Of a DNA stretch of 64,000 nucleotides, positions 24,106-38,100 are shown one piece after another. The stretch is from Polytrichum commune. Lineage: Eukaryota; Streptophyta; Polytrichopsida; Polytrichales; Polytrichaceae. Every line of letters starts with the position of its first letter. Within the stretch, counting starts at the first letter, position 1. The notes beneath the pieces are model-generated. The model was given only the letters and a program-made list of their open reading frames with translations, was not told where the DNA came from and made no database searches. The stretch spans positions 65,675,554-65,739,553 of the forward strand of contig OX485803.1 of NCBI GenBank assembly GCA_950295325.1. Reading direction: 5' to 3'. A program made the translations under genes and the position numbers.

Positions 24106-27100
24106 CCCCCTAACGTTAATTTACCCCGATACTATGACTATGATGCTTGTAATATGATATTTTTAGGTCCAATTTGTCATATATTAGAGGTAATTAATGT
24201 GCACAAGTGGTGGAACTCACACTAAGTATGCCTTGGGATCGGGGAGTACATGGTGAATTCATCAATGGGTTAAGTACTTAACTTAGCTCAAATTAATTTT
24301 TTAAACCTTGGCTTCAAAACAAACATTGCACATTTGAATCTTTGGATTTGGGTGGGGTTAGGAAGATTTGGGAATTGCAATTGCTGAGACATGTCTCTGG
24401 ATATGTAGACTAGAAAATTGCATTTGTTGATTTCTTGTCTTGATTCAAGAAAAAATCCTCACACATGAATGTCACATCTCTTTAGATTGGAAATTTCATT
24501 CCTCGCCGACTTATGCTCCTAGGTTTGCCCATGCCACTCTTCGATTTCTTTGCTTCGGAGGTGATTGTTGTCTTGAGTGGAAGATGTTTTTTCATTTCGG
24601 TTATAACTTTAATGATTTCGGTGTTGATGATCACATTTGCACAAAAAACAACTTGCACACAATTTGATAAGTATTGAACTCTTCCACATTGGTTATGGTC
24701 ATTGTGCTTGCTTTGTTTAGTTGGAATTGCCCAACCTCTTGCCAAGTCTAGTTTATATGTGCTTTCTTCTAAGATTTTTTGAAACTGTAGTGTTTTTGTT
24801 TTCCTTTGAAACGAATATGACTTGATGATATCTAGGTAGGTGTGTTCCAATTAAATGACATGCAACTATGTGTAAAGTTTTTCAAATAATAATTGGATGA
24901 TGAGCCTCAAAGGCATGATTCTAAAATCATGTTTGTAAAGTAATGCATTGAATGCATTAAATCATGTAGATGTGACGAACATGTTATCTTCTATGGATAA
25001 ATTGAACAAGATGTCAATTTCCAACACCAAAAAAATATCATCAAAAAACAATAGATTCTTACTTTTGTAGTGTGTGATATGGTGAAGACATCATAAGACT
25101 ATATATATATATATAACACTCCATGTGCCCCCACCTTATTGCCCATTACATATGCACATTGTTCAACATATGGCCTAACGCATTCACAACGATTGCATCA
25201 ATGCCAATGCATCATACCATGTTTACCAAACAAATTGTCATGTACTCTCTTCACCTCCATTACCCCCCCCCCCTTTAATTGTAACTCTAATTTTTTTGCC
25301 ATGATTGATATCCTTGTCTTTGTTGAGCATAGTGATGAAATGTGCATCCCATACCATGGTTCTTATACACATTTCAACCCAACATTCTTGAGAATCCAAG
25401 ACGATGTCATCATAGCCGTCTCATCCAATTTGTTTTAGTAGTAGTATACATTCTGCCATCAAACTATGAAAAAATGCCACCATTTAAACGTCAATTTTTG
25501 AGAGGAGGAAAAACTAATGAAATTGTTGTTTTATTTTTTAAAATTATAATTCATCATATTTTTTATTCATTGTTTATCTTATATAATAAATTAGACATAA
25601 AGGAATGGTATAAATAACTTATAGAAATAACTAAATGTGCAACTTGTAGGGTGTAATTAGGATTTTGGTATCACTTAAACAACAAAAAGGCAAGGTACTA
25701 TGTCTCCAAAAAAAATGAGATGGTATCTTGTCCTAGAGTTTAACATAGTAAAGGTTTATTCATGATAATGAGACTTAGATGTACTTTAATTTCCCTTCCT
25801 TTCCCTCCCTCCCTTCCTTTCAATCCTCAAGGATGGTTCATTTGAGATTCAAGAACGTGGATGGGTATGTCCAATCATTTGATCATTAGGTTTGGCTAGT
25901 TTTATTCTTATTCCATTGTGAGAGTTCTTTTGCTAGGCATATAGTCTTATAGTTGCCCTTTTGGATGCAAATAGCCTTTTTGAAGTTTCAAGTATACATT
26001 CTTTAATTAAATAGTGTGACTTGTAATGAATGAAAATATGCTATATATGATTTAACTCACAAACCAACATTTTAGCCCACAAAGAATATAGCCATCACAT
26101 CAATATGAAGGTATAATATGGTGGGTCAAGCCTATAAACATCACTTTAAAGTACATAGAATTGTTAATTCAATCGGTTTATCCGTTAAGATTATGCAGGC
26201 AATAACCCATATTATATAGCCAAATGACAATGTCAAGTCACCCTACCTTGCCCTACAATTGTTCCTATTGCTTTCTAGTTTCCTAGCACTTTAACACAAA
26301 ATAGTCAAGACTTTGTACTTCTTATACTAATCTCTCTAATTACCCTATCTTTATCTCGGCTATAGACTTTGACTTATTGGTTGTGAATGACCTTGCTCGT
26401 TCAACTATCATGTTGTAACAATTCAACCAATCTCTATTCAATATTCTATTGTAATCACTATCAAACTTACAAAGGCTTCAATCTTAACTTATTAAGTTTG
26501 TTTGGCTATACTCTTGCATGTTTACGAATTGCTTAATTGACACACAATTGGCCATGATTAAAATTCTTTTTGCCTATTGGAATTTACCAACTAATGGCTA
26601 TAGCTAATTTGTTGTGGAACAACTCGATTCTTGTTTAATCATGGATTAGGATATATTTTATTCCATCAAATACTTTCGAAGATCACTTCCTTTCATATAT
26701 CTCTCACTTTAGACCATGTTGTTCACTAATCCAATTGATTATGGCCCATTACACACATTCATCATCACTATTTTCCCTTTAACACAAAACCATATCCCTT
26801 TGACATCATAACTCCAACAACGGGAAGCGCTATTATATGAGCGGTGAGCAGTGAGCAGTAACTAATGAGCGGATTAGGGTGAGAAAAATTCAAGAAACAT
26901 ACCCATCACCGTGGGTTTGGTATCCTATTACCACATATTTGTAGCTCAAACATCAACACATGTTACATGCCGAAAACTAACTTGCCAATTGATTGCTCCA
27001 ATTCATATGAACATTTGAAACAATGATGGAAACTATAAAACAATGATGTTGTGGAAATCATTAGGGTTTAGGGATTTTAGACAATGGTCACACAAATCAA

Positions 27101-27592
27101 TGTCCACTCTTAGTGGTTATTTTATAAAAACTAAATAAATGCCACAAAAAAAAAACATGTGCACATATATACCAAGTCATGTGCAAAACCTCTTCATGCA
27201 CCTACATTCTATTCTATTATCTATTATTCTCCTTATTATTATAAACATGAACATTACATTCCTCTGCCTCTATATTCATGAATGTCAAGATTCGAAGATC
27301 ACAATGTTTAGATCTACTTCGCCTTGGAGATGTAATGACGGTTCCTAACCGTATCGCCTTAGACTCAACATACACAAGGAGAATCAATTGATGAGGGGGG
27401 GACATCGTTTCCTTCATTTTTCTACACACAATATCAAAAAATGTTAGAAACAATTGGTGGAAGACTAAATAGTCCACAAGAAAAACCAAAATTTTAAAAT
27501 CATTCAAACTAACAAACTTACGCACTCAAGCGAGATTTCCTTGGAACTTTCTGAATAGCCTCGTCATCATCTTCGCATGCCATGTTAATTGA
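24106..27592. other. AT-rich intergenic sequence, nothing recognised
   Basis: Short frames only, none with recognisable domains. A TA run lies near 25098-25114. TTTTGTAGTG at 25064-25073 could be an isolated CACTA-type end, but no partner was found. Confidence 0.4.
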
Positions 27593-30500
27593 TTACAAAT
27601 CATGAACAATAAGAGGTGGCAATGAATCACACAAAGGGGCTAATATTGTGTCAAAAATTGCCGAGTCTCTCTCGAATGCAACAAGGTGTCGGCCACTACG
27701 ACGGCAAATATGAATAGATGCACCTGCAATAAATACAACCGTGCACATCATAACATATTTATCATGTACAAAAGACTTAAATTCTAAAACTTACAAAAAA
27801 AACAAAAACAAATTATTTCTAAATTGTAGATGCATAAGCATCAAGGACAACATCTTCTGGTTTAGTCAATGTTTCAATAAGAAATTGCAAAGATTTTGGG
27901 TCTTTCTCACGTGCTCCTCTCCATGGGATATTTCCGTGCATCAATTGAATCCTGGATGTAGTACAATTGAAGAAAATATCTAGGGCCCCCACTTCCATTA
28001 AAGATAGACCACCCACTTTGTTGAAAACAAATTGTGGACGAGACTTCAATCGAATGAACATCATGAGCCGAAACCATCGAGTATATATACAATGTTGTAT
28101 CTTCATTATTAGAAAATAATTATTTGTCATGATATCAAATAACAAATATAATCTACATATATTAAACAAAAACTTAAAGATTTAAGATAGGAGTATACTG
28201 TAAGTTTTGTATCTGTTGGCAGACACAATGATAATACATTTATTGCCCACCAATCCTTTGCCAATGCATATGAAATAACATATGTTTTAATATCATCCTT
28301 AATAATTTTGAACTCCGAAAGAAATAATAACAATGGAAGATCATCTGTGAGAAAACCATCTCCAAACTCAAACAAAATCTCTATGTCCTTTGAATTGTGT
28401 ACATTCCAAGATGGAATTAAATTTAGAGGAGAAGACACATTCGAAACAAGTAGATCCTTTGGCAAATCCGCAATGATAAGATCAAATCCACCAAATTTAC
28501 AAATTTTGGACAAAACATGAATCTTACGAGTATAGTTAACCTATAAATAAAAATGAAATACATTAGAATTCCATAAACAACAAAGAGTTGTTTTCAAGCT
28601 CACTAACATTTTTGACAAATTCAAACGCAGATATCAACACTGGGTTGCTGATTGCACCATTCTCTAATATATTAGAGATGGATTCGTTTTTCACAAACGT
28701 AGAAACCTTGTGTATATTGGATCCATCAGAAGTTTCAACAATCACATGTTGAGATTGAAAAATAGAACTTGAAGGTGTTGAAGCAATAACAACTTGGGGT
28801 GGACTAAGAGTTAATGCAATATCATCAAGGTCCAAATCAATATTGGTTTTATTATTTTCTGGCATTGTTGCAGATAGTGGCGGTGGCGGCGACAGTACAA
28901 CCACTTTTGTTGGTAAAGAAGGTGTTGGTGTAGCATTTACCTCCTCTCTCAACATGTTGTTGCTCCTCATGAGGATCTTTCTCTATTGGTTGTGATGGCT
29001 CTATTGACAATCTAAGAGTTTCTTCTTCGGCGGAATAGAAATTTGTTGGACATTTAATAAACCATGGACAATGAACCAATAAATCATGAGTCCATAATAT
29101 CAACTGCAAGGCTGAAAATATGTATTGGTCACTTGACCTGTCAACCCATGAGTTCAAGAATGAAGGCAATGCTTGCAATGAAATTGCTTTCCGGGATTCA
29201 AATTCCCTTGTTAGGTACCTATTTAAATTCAATAAACAAGTTTAGTATGCTATCACCAATGGAGATAAACTTTATTAATTCAAAATAATCAAGTGTAGAA
29301 AAATACCTATATATCACACGTTTCACTACCAATTTCCCTTCATGACTTTTTATCAATATGGTGGATGTTACAAATGATGTTGAACCGCGTAACATTGGAG
29401 TATACGTTTTATTCTAGAGAAGACAATGTTATTTCTCTATGTAATCTCTAATTTGGAGGACGTTATCCCTAACCACATCACCCAATTGTCGTACAATGCC
29501 ATAAAATTCATTGATGATACCCATCACCAACTAAAAAATAGAATTCACACATAAAGTGTTATGTCAAATAATTATCTTAACAAATAAAAATGCTATATAA
29601 TAATTATGATACTTTAATAGACATAAATACATTTACAATTATAATTTATAATATTATCTGAGCCCAAAGTGATGTTTCACCAACCACAAATTAAGGTCAT
29701 TGTCTATAAAATTTGGAGGCAAAAAATACAAAGTTTCGTGTGTTATCGGAGATCCACCACTTCAACCATTTCACTTTATATTTGTCATCCACCGGAGTTG
29801 TTGCAATTTTTGGCAACTTCTCTAAAGTCATTTCTGGTTTAGGATTAGAACTCCAATGTCCATTTATTTGAAAACAATGAAAACAATGTTAAATATAAAG
29901 TATACAATGTAATAAAACATATTACAAAAATTAAACAAATAATGTAAAGACTTACCTCTTTTACAAAATGAACATCACGTGCGAGATCTGCAACTGCAAG
30001 GAATTTATTGAACTCCTTTGACTTATATGCCTTCACTGTTTTGCTTACCGCATTTGCTATAACCTCCAATTCAATCCTAGGAGATCTTTGGGCCAATGAA
30101 GTATTATCCTTTTACTTACGACATGCCTCATCTGATGCTGCCATAACATTACGCTGGAAACAACTTAATGTAATAATATGAAATTGATGTAGACATTGAG
30201 ATGTTAAAGACTCATCTTGTAAATAAAAACTGCAAAATGTCTGCAGTAATAGTATACTATGTAGTCAATGCGTATTTATTCTTGCACTTAGCATAATCAT
30301 CAGGGGAGAAAAAATTTTAAAATTCTTGTAGCTTTAAAGTCCCAAAGCTTCGAATGCGATGGATTTTATGAGCCAAAATGGTTTTTACGTGATCATTCTC
30401 CGTGGATCTGCCATTCGACAAAATAAATTTATAAATATAAGATTCGATGCATTTGACAAAAAAAAATGAAATCAATAGGCTTCAGGCCTAACCTATTGAC

Positions 30501-31240
30501 GTCATTCATGACATCTAAAAAAATGGCAGTAGCATTCATCGCATTAAGACATATATAATCCACACTATAATGTCATTCTTCCTCATCAACATGAACTATC
30601 TATGTGTCGTCTCCATGCTGTAACTCGGTGGTCATTCTCCCATACCCAACTCCCAACAACTTTCTTTCAAGAATGAATATGAAAAAAATGAGGACACCGG
30701 CTATGGCGTTAACATGAAATTATTGAATGACAAATATATTGTTTGAAGCAAAGTTATGGAATAGGGATTTCGGTACCAAAACCCCTATTCCATAACTTTC
30801 TTTGAAGAAATAAGCATAGAAGAAAATGATGACAGTGGCTATGGCATGAACATAAAATTGGTGAATGATAAGTGTTTTTTTGAAATAAAAGTTTGGAATA
30901 GGGGTTTTGGTACCGAAACTCCTATTCTAAATTTTTTTTTCAAAACATTTATAAAAATGATTATGACCACTGAGATCTGAAAAACACTTAAAAATTGAAT
31001 GAAATAAAGACTTACATGTTGTTATGGAAAAGGGTTTGATGATGGCGTTGTCAACTCCACGTCCATGCTAGTCGTCGCTTCATCATCGTTATCGAACGCT
31101 CTGTACACATTGGCGGATGTGGGTGGTATGTTCGCTGCTTGATGAAGGATCTCGTTTGCTATAGCAAACGCTCTGGCCATTGTTCTTCCGCTTGATTTTT
31201 TCATTGGCGCTCCACTTGGAGCATTCACCTCCCTTTGCAC
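27593..31240 (-). pseudogene. Broken multi-exon gene with a beta-class amino-methyltransferase-like domain
   Basis: Exon-like blocks on the minus strand: ~31240-31022 (Ala/Ser-rich), ~30110-29956 (ends at a clean GTAAGT donor), ~29835-29690, ~29530-29400, ~29380-28985, ~28970-28563 (Pro/Ser/Thr-rich linker), ~28550-28190, ~28085-27827 and 27723-27593. The last blocks show FDLIIADLP (at the position of the DPPY/W catalytic motif), then IETLTKPEDVVLDAYAST and GASIHICRRSGRHLVAFERD. The latter resemble the KP and SAM-binding motifs of DNA N6/N4 amino-methyltransferases. The order, catalytic motif before SAM motif, is that of the beta class. Disablements: DPPY-like replaced by DLPK, the donor expected after DAYAST lost, and in-frame stops and shifts near 29500-29700. 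The N-terminal blocks are unassigned and may not all belong to one gene. Confidence 0.55.
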
Positions 31241-31515
31241 TCCGTGTGCCTCCTACGCATAATCCTCATGAAATGGTCATTTTTCCTCATGACCGTCCCA
31301 AAACGTTCAATTTTCCTTAAATTTTTTGGCCAAAACGACATCTATTTTTATAAAATTTTCTTAGCCCCCGCATTCCCCCGGGTATACAATTCGAATCGGA
31401 AGAAAAATTCCCCACATGAGTGGATTGAAAACGGGAAAAATCCATGGGGAATGGATTAGAGCATAAAGAAATTCCCCGCAAAGAGTTGTTTCAAAACAGG
31501 GGGGAAATCCCAGTT
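31241..31515. other. Short intergenic gap
   Basis: No recognisable feature; the 74-codon plus-strand frame at 31235-31459 has no known domain. Confidence 0.4.
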
Positions 31516-32364
31516 TGAAAGGACCCAAGTGATCCTAGTGTGGGTGAGGGCCTTATCGTTGAGATAGCCTCCCACCCATGGAGACTAGGAGTTACTAGGA
31601 TGAGGCCATGAGCTATGAGTGGCTTACGGCGTCCAGATTCTAAAATGCTCAAGAACACCTCAATAGGAGGTGTGAGCTAGGAGATATGACAATTTGAGTG
31701 GGGCGCTACTTAGGGACAGCGCCCTGAAACAGCAGTGGCCAGGGAGTGGCGCTCATGACTGCTTAGGTTTGAACATCCATAACTTCCTCAATACTTACCT
31801 GAATAGGGCAAGTGAGGGGTCCATCAGCATCTACAAGAAGAGTAAATGCTCTTAGAGTGGTTTCTTGATAGCATCAAAGATCATAAGAAAAAGTTATGAT
31901 GATTTGAAACTGCTAGGGGCTTCTAGCCCCAACAGCTAAGGGAAAATGTCTACTTGGCCCCAACCCTTATAGAGTGACAAAAGGGTACTTGAAGGTGGGA
32001 TAGGAGCCTTTCCAAAGTCCTAGAGGCTTATATGGGAGAGGCGGCTTTGCCGACCAACCCCACCCGGTGCATATCTGGCAACTATGCTTTGGATTGTTAT
32101 AGTGTTGCTTTGGCAACATGATAATCAACTCAAGAGTGGACTTCCATGGATGGAAGTCCACATCTAATCATTGGCTACCTATTAAGGAGAGAATCCCAAA
32201 TGCTTGTGTAGGAGGGCTTGGTGACCAAGTCATGAGCTTGGAGGTCCACGGTATGGGGAGCTAACCATGCACGTATGTGGGATGTGCAAGTTAGCGCTCG
32301 TGACACTTGCTAGAGTTGGAAAGCAATTAAGATAAGTTAAGGGGCGCTAACAAGGGTTGCGACA
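31516..32364. mobile_element. Truncated solo LTR related to the gypsy element at 50-57 kb
   Basis: Read on the minus strand it begins TGTCGCAACCCTTGTTAG, like the LTRs at 50258 and 56283. It follows them for about 850 bp with clear divergence (GGGGCCAAGT, CCTTAGCTG and CTCACACCTCC are conserved). The last ~110 bp of the LTR are missing. No internal retrotransposon sequence adjoins it. An 11-bp-stem hairpin (TGGACTTCCAT...ATGGAAGTCCA, 32137-32160) is unchanged relative to the intact LTRs. Confidence 0.85.
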
Positions 32365-32981
32365 CCCATGCAACTTCGGATCATGAGGAAGACACCATAC
32401 AATTCTTCAATTAAAAAAATGAATGACTTCCAACTTAACCCTCCCCCATCACAACATTGACGCCTCTGTATAGATCCACATGAAATTCATTATTCTCATG
32501 TCCATTTTTGGAATTATGGATTTGGGGAAGTTTATGTAAATAGGCATATTTTCTCAACAACCTCACATCCTCTCTCCTCACCATTCATAACATCTTCAAT
32601 TCCCTTGGTTGTAGGGTGCAAGGGAATAGGAATTAAGGTCCCAATGCCCAGTGATTCAGTTGACAATGACAATGACGAACAAAGGTGGTGTAAATTCCTC
32701 GCCTTGGATCTGGCTTCATTTCACATTTTCCCCTTGCCCACAAAGCTAAAGAAACCCTGATTAGTCTCACACAATCTGATTTCAAAGCATCAAAATGGCA
32801 TCAATGCATAAATAAATTGCTTAAATTGCTGCATAATTTTTTTGCAAGGTATATGCATTGGTCTTTGCAGATTGTTGTGTGTTGATATGAATCAATATTC
32901 ATTGCAAAAACTAGTTGTGCATTCTACCAGACTTGTGTGATGTTTGATGCACATGATTGTTGCATGTGATGTCTCCATTAT
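32365..32981. other. Intergenic sequence, nothing recognised
   Basis: AT-rich, no credible frame. Confidence 0.4.
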
Positions 32982-33730
32982 GATTGCTAAACCCTCCTAT
33001 AACATGATTCCTAAACACTCACACTGCCTGTTGCCTAAACCCTCACACAACCTCATGCTAACTACACACTTAAAATTTGATGCCTAAAGCCTTGGACAAC
33101 AATCTACTGCCTACACCCTCACAATCTGATTGCTAAACCCCTCACACTCTGATTGCTAAAACCCTCACCATTTGATTAAAACCATTTGCTAAAACCCTCA
33201 CATAATTACGAAACAATCTCAAAATTTGCTGCCTAAACACTCATAAAATTTGAATGTTGAACCCTCTCGAAATATGCTTGTGAAACATTCTCAAAATCCA
33301 CCTCTGAAACACTCATAAAATCTACTGCCTAAACATTCTCAGAAATTTATTGCTTAAACACTCAGACAGCTTGATATATAACCATGAGGACAACCCTAAA
33401 GATTGCAGTCTGTAGTCTAATGTGACATATTTGTTGACTGCACTCTGCTAGATGATGGTTACCATCTGCCTCATACATCTCATTCAATTTGATCATATAC
33501 ACACAATCAAATTCAATCTGATTGCACACCCCAAGCTTAATTCCACAATCCGATCCCTAAACTAGCCCACAATCTACACCCTGAACCCTCACAACATGAT
33601 TGCTAAACACTTTTGCAATCTGATTGCGTAATACTCACACACTACGCTTGCTAAACACTCACAAAATATCTTGCCTTAACACTCACAAAATTTGTTGCCT
33701 AAACACTCACACAATTTGATTGCAGACCCC
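32982..33730. repeat. Degenerate 24-bp minisatellite
   Basis: Two blocks (32982-33375 and about 33565-33730) hold roughly 24 diverged units of about 24 bp. The approximate consensus is GATTGCTAAACACTCACAAA followed by ATTT. Variants include TTGCCTAAACCCTCACAC and CTGCCTAAACATTCTC. The middle part (33376-33565) is not clearly repeated. No long frame spans the array. Confidence 0.8.
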
Positions 33731-34039
33731 AATTTGCAATCCAAATACAATCAAACTTGCAATCCAACTCACAGTCTATGTATTGAATAAGCATATAGTG
33801 TGCAGTATGGAGACGTCCAAAATGTCAAACATCATGTATGTAGAATTTATAATAAGAGGATCTTCAAAATACAAGAAGTGCCCCCAAAATACTATAGAAC
33901 ATCCTATTGCTAATGTATGGAACTTAAAAATGAAAGGTGGTTGCCAAAAATAAATTATATATATACATAATCCATTGATAATGAGAACCCTTTTCATTCC
34001 ACAAATGTTGAACCAAATCACGCGCAAAGAGTAATAAGT

Positions 34040-35140
34040 TTATGAGTCTTGCAGGTTGGATGTGCCAACTTGGAGGTCGTTAAAAATGAAGCCCCTCCTT
34101 AATGTAGTTTGAGATGAGCTTGGAGCATGAAGGGTAAGAAGATCTTCATCAACCTCAACCTCATCCTCAATGATCATATTATGCATACCGATACATGCAT
34201 ACATGACATCAGCCATATCGGATGTGCTCCACAATCTGCAAGGATGTGCAATCATGGACCATCTTGATTGCAACACACCAAAACACATCTCCACATCTTT
34301 TTGCGCAAATTCTTGAGAAACATAGAAGCTACTTTCTTTTTGGACTTTTGGATCTTGTAGACTTTGCACTAAACAACTCCATTTAGGATAAATTCCATCA
34401 GCAAACAAATAATATTTATCATACTAGATTTTGTTAACCCAAAAGCCCACTCCATTCGCATGACCAATAAGTAGATTCCGCACTAGAGGGCTCCTATCAA
34501 GAACATTTAGATCATTGTTTTCCCTTGGAATGCCAAAGACTGCATGCCAAATTCACAACCTATAATCACAAACAATTTCCAAGATGATGGACATGTTTTT
34601 GTTTTTCTCTTCATAGGACCATTGCAAAGCAACATGACGTAGTTTCCAAACACTTGCGAACCCCCCTACACCAACGCAACATGGATTCTCAAGCAGTGCT
34701 AGGTGTCATCCTACAATATTCTTCTTGCGCCTTTGTTGGTGTACCAAGCGAGAGCATGCGCATGGCAACTGTTGTTTTATGCAAGGAAGACAAACCAATA
34801 GCACTTGCGTAATTTGTTTTATGCTCAAAGTAATCATCACTCTCACAATTAGAATTGTGCAATTGCAAAAAAAATACACTTACGCATCCTAGAAACCCCG
34901 CAAAAAGATGCAGAATAAAAAACGGGTGTTTCGGAGAAATAATCATTGTAATGCAATTATGCGTGAAACAACGCAAGCATGTCTTTGTTTGGTTTTCTAC
35001 ATGGTCGGCTACTACCCCTCTGAAGAGGTTCATCATCTAAGGAGTTTATATGGTTCATGTACACTAATTGGTTCATCATGTATTCTTCTTCCTCATCATC
35101 TTCGAGATTGTCCATAATACTTTGGTAATAAGCCCTCCAC
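34040..35140 (-). pseudogene. PIF/Harbinger-type transposase relic
   Basis: Minus-strand segments in several frames match the plant nuclease-like (DDE_Tnp_4) transposases. In order: SDDYFEHKTNYA with IGLSSLHKTTVAMRMLSLGT (about 34690-34870), IPRENNDLNVLDRSPLV (about 34480-34530), LFADGIYPKW (about 34380-34410), KDVEMCFGVLQSRW and DVMYACIGMHNMIIED (34040-34408). The second catalytic Asp (NNDLNVL) and the Glu (KDVE) are still visible. The region that should hold the first Asp (near 34640-34680) is degraded. At least three frameshifts or stops make it inactive. No terminal inverted repeats were found. Confidence 0.8.
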
Positions 35141-38100
35141 TATTCAGACATTATAACAATTCGCACAAAGGTCCTATCAATAAAGTTCCACCATAAGAAA
35201 AAAAACCCTAAAAGATCTAAAGCATTTGAGAATGGAAATAGAAATTAATGACGGACAATGGAAATATGTAGGGCAACCTTAAACACGAAACCTCAAACCC
35301 GCACACAATAATTGAGGAACAATGATGCATCCATAGTAGAGCTTTGTTAGCATCCAATTATTCAAATGATATGTGGTCGTGTTATTCATGCGCACGGTTC
35401 GCTTGAAATAATTACACTAAATCCAATGGTATCAATATACCAATTGTTGGACCTTGACAATGCATGTAGGTATTTGTGGATTTTGTGGAATCTTCTTAAT
35501 TGATTGTTCAAAGAACCCAATAATTCCAACATAGATATACATTCATGCACCGACAATTGAGTGGTATGTGGATATGTATAAGAATAACAAAGATATAAGA
35601 ACAACCATTCAAAAATACATTAATGCTAACATCGATTGGGTTTGCTAATTATCTCGTACTAGTTTGGTGTTTTATTTCATTTCCGGGCAAGGTGTAAGCC
35701 AGGCAGGGGGTCAATCTTGGGGTGGGTCCGCCGACTATAGGGTGTCGGGATTGTTGGACCTTGGGCTTTAGGGCGGGCATCCCCCACTATGCCAGGGCTC
35801 CCAGCCATGGCATCTAGCCTTTGGCAATGCTCATATAATGTCGGACTCATGTGCAACCTCTAGTGCGTTGAAAACTGCTCGCAACCACTTGCAACCACTT
35901 GCAACCTTTAATTCACATTGCTTTTAGGATTAAAATGTTCTTTTAAAAACAAATTTTAAAAGTCCATTTCTTACAACTAGGGTGAACATGTGATAACCAA
36001 AAATTCCCATACTACATAGGGGCATACTCCAAAGAACAAATGTCATTGATAGTCCACAATATTGAAATACTTGGGAATCTCAAGCTTACCCACCTCAAAT
36101 TTGAATCTCTTTCCCATGTTTCTTAAACACTTCCATGTTTCACTTGAATATGGCTTCAAGTATTTCCTCACAATAGGTCTAATATCCAATCCTCAATCGG
36201 ATAATTGCTTAGGAAGCACCTCGAGCAAATGCTCAACATCTATTGAAAACTTATTTCCAACAAATCTTGACATTCCAAGTGTGTGGTTCAGCTTGTCAAG
36301 GCACTAATGTAATTTCTAATGATCTACATGAGAGTTTGTATCAAGCCTCAAACTAGTATAACAATCATATTTACTTGGTCTATAAGAACAAAACTTCATT
36401 CAACACAACTTACGACGAAGATCAACCGGAGTAATTTCAATATGTGACAATGGTGACAAGATATACATGGTATGTATTTGAATGCATGTCATTTATTTGA
36501 CCAACATCGATCATTAATTCCTTCCACACATTTGTATGCATAATGGAAAGTATGTAATTGATAAACATGATTGATTTTATGTGGGGTCATTCTTGACATT
36601 CCGGCTTTAAATAGCAATGTGTCACTTTAAACACCCATGTACGATGTTTTGAGGCCCATAATGCACATATTGCATCTCTCACAATTAGCCTTTACATTAT
36701 ACAATGGGGTTTGCTTGCTTTGTAGCTCGAGAACAAAGCACAAGTGATGCTCGAAACCTAAGCCCATGTTCATGACAAACGGAAACTTTCAACATGAATC
36801 TAATCAAATAGAACGTCATCACCTTTAGAGATATTGTGCTTAAGCACTTTGAAAGGGGTGGAATTGATTTTTGGGGTTGACGGATGATTGTAGCCTTGCA
36901 ATGGTTAGCAAGATAGTTACTTGTAATAGAATGAAAGCTTGCAAGCTACATTGATTAATGTTTTGGATCCTACTGTACGTCCAATTTATATTGTTTGGTG
37001 TTCTAGTACCTCACTCATTGGCATTCTCTTGATGTTGTACGTGGTGTAGTAGTAGCAACATGATGGTGGTGGTGGTGAATGCTTATTTCCATTAGAAAAA
37101 CAATAGATATTCATTTGCATTAGCAATGAAACAAAATAAGGGCCACCTCATAAGTTATAAGAAACAATGAATGTCAAATAATTAGAATGACCCTTCAAAA
37201 TCATTGGTAATATCATAATTGAACTTTGTGTAGTTAGAACCTAGCCACAAATCCTCAAGTGTATTGTAATACTATGTGTGTGATTAGTTTTCAAATCTTG
37301 ATGTTATTTTGTGATCATCTTATTTGTATGGGTCTCACATAACAATACTAGTTTCAACCCATATTGTCATGACCCAATGCACCTGTGCAAATGAATTAAC
37401 GTCCCTTAAGCCATGAAGGATGTAGATGTAAAACACTTAATAAAATTTATTTCTTATTTTTCAATTTTAGTATCATTATCTACCTTTAGCCTATTTCAAT
37501 CCCTAATAAATAGCCTAACCCCTCATCTAGTGTAAGCCTAACCCACCTAACATGGACCAACCTAAGCCCACATGTTAAGCTTGTGCCCAACTTGCCTAAG
37601 CATGAATGTTAACCATGTGTCCCTCCCCCCCCCCCCAATCTATGCCACTCCCCATCACAACTAATTTTTGTCAATTAATCTTTGTTAATTAACCCTTATA
37701 TGTGTATTTGCGCTACATACCTCCATTTTTAGTTAGTTGTGAAAAATTTGACCCTATCTAGAATTAACCCATTCTTTTGATGCACTTTCATAATAAGTTG
37801 AATCCCCTAATTTCATTGAATATTTGGATTTAAATACACAAGTTGGATGCCCTTGGATATAAACACATACTTTGAATTTAATTTTTTGTTTAATTTTTTT
37901 AATCTTCAATGCTATAAGTGAGTATACTTTCATTGTCTCCTTGATATAAGACAATGTATTAGAAATCATTTCAAACCCATATAGATATTAAAAAGTGATT
38001 TTGAAAGTCAATGTAGCTCATAGAAATTGTGGTTATAGATCACACATGAGCCCCTATGTCCTTTAAAGATTGACATCATGAAATGCCAAATGGTTAATGG

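Noticed and set aside
25064-25073. TTTTGTAGTG as a CACTA right terminus
   Set aside because: No partner terminus or subterminal structure could be found nearby.
32982-33730. CRISPR-like array
   Set aside because: Units are contiguous and degenerate without unique spacers, in a plant-type sequence.
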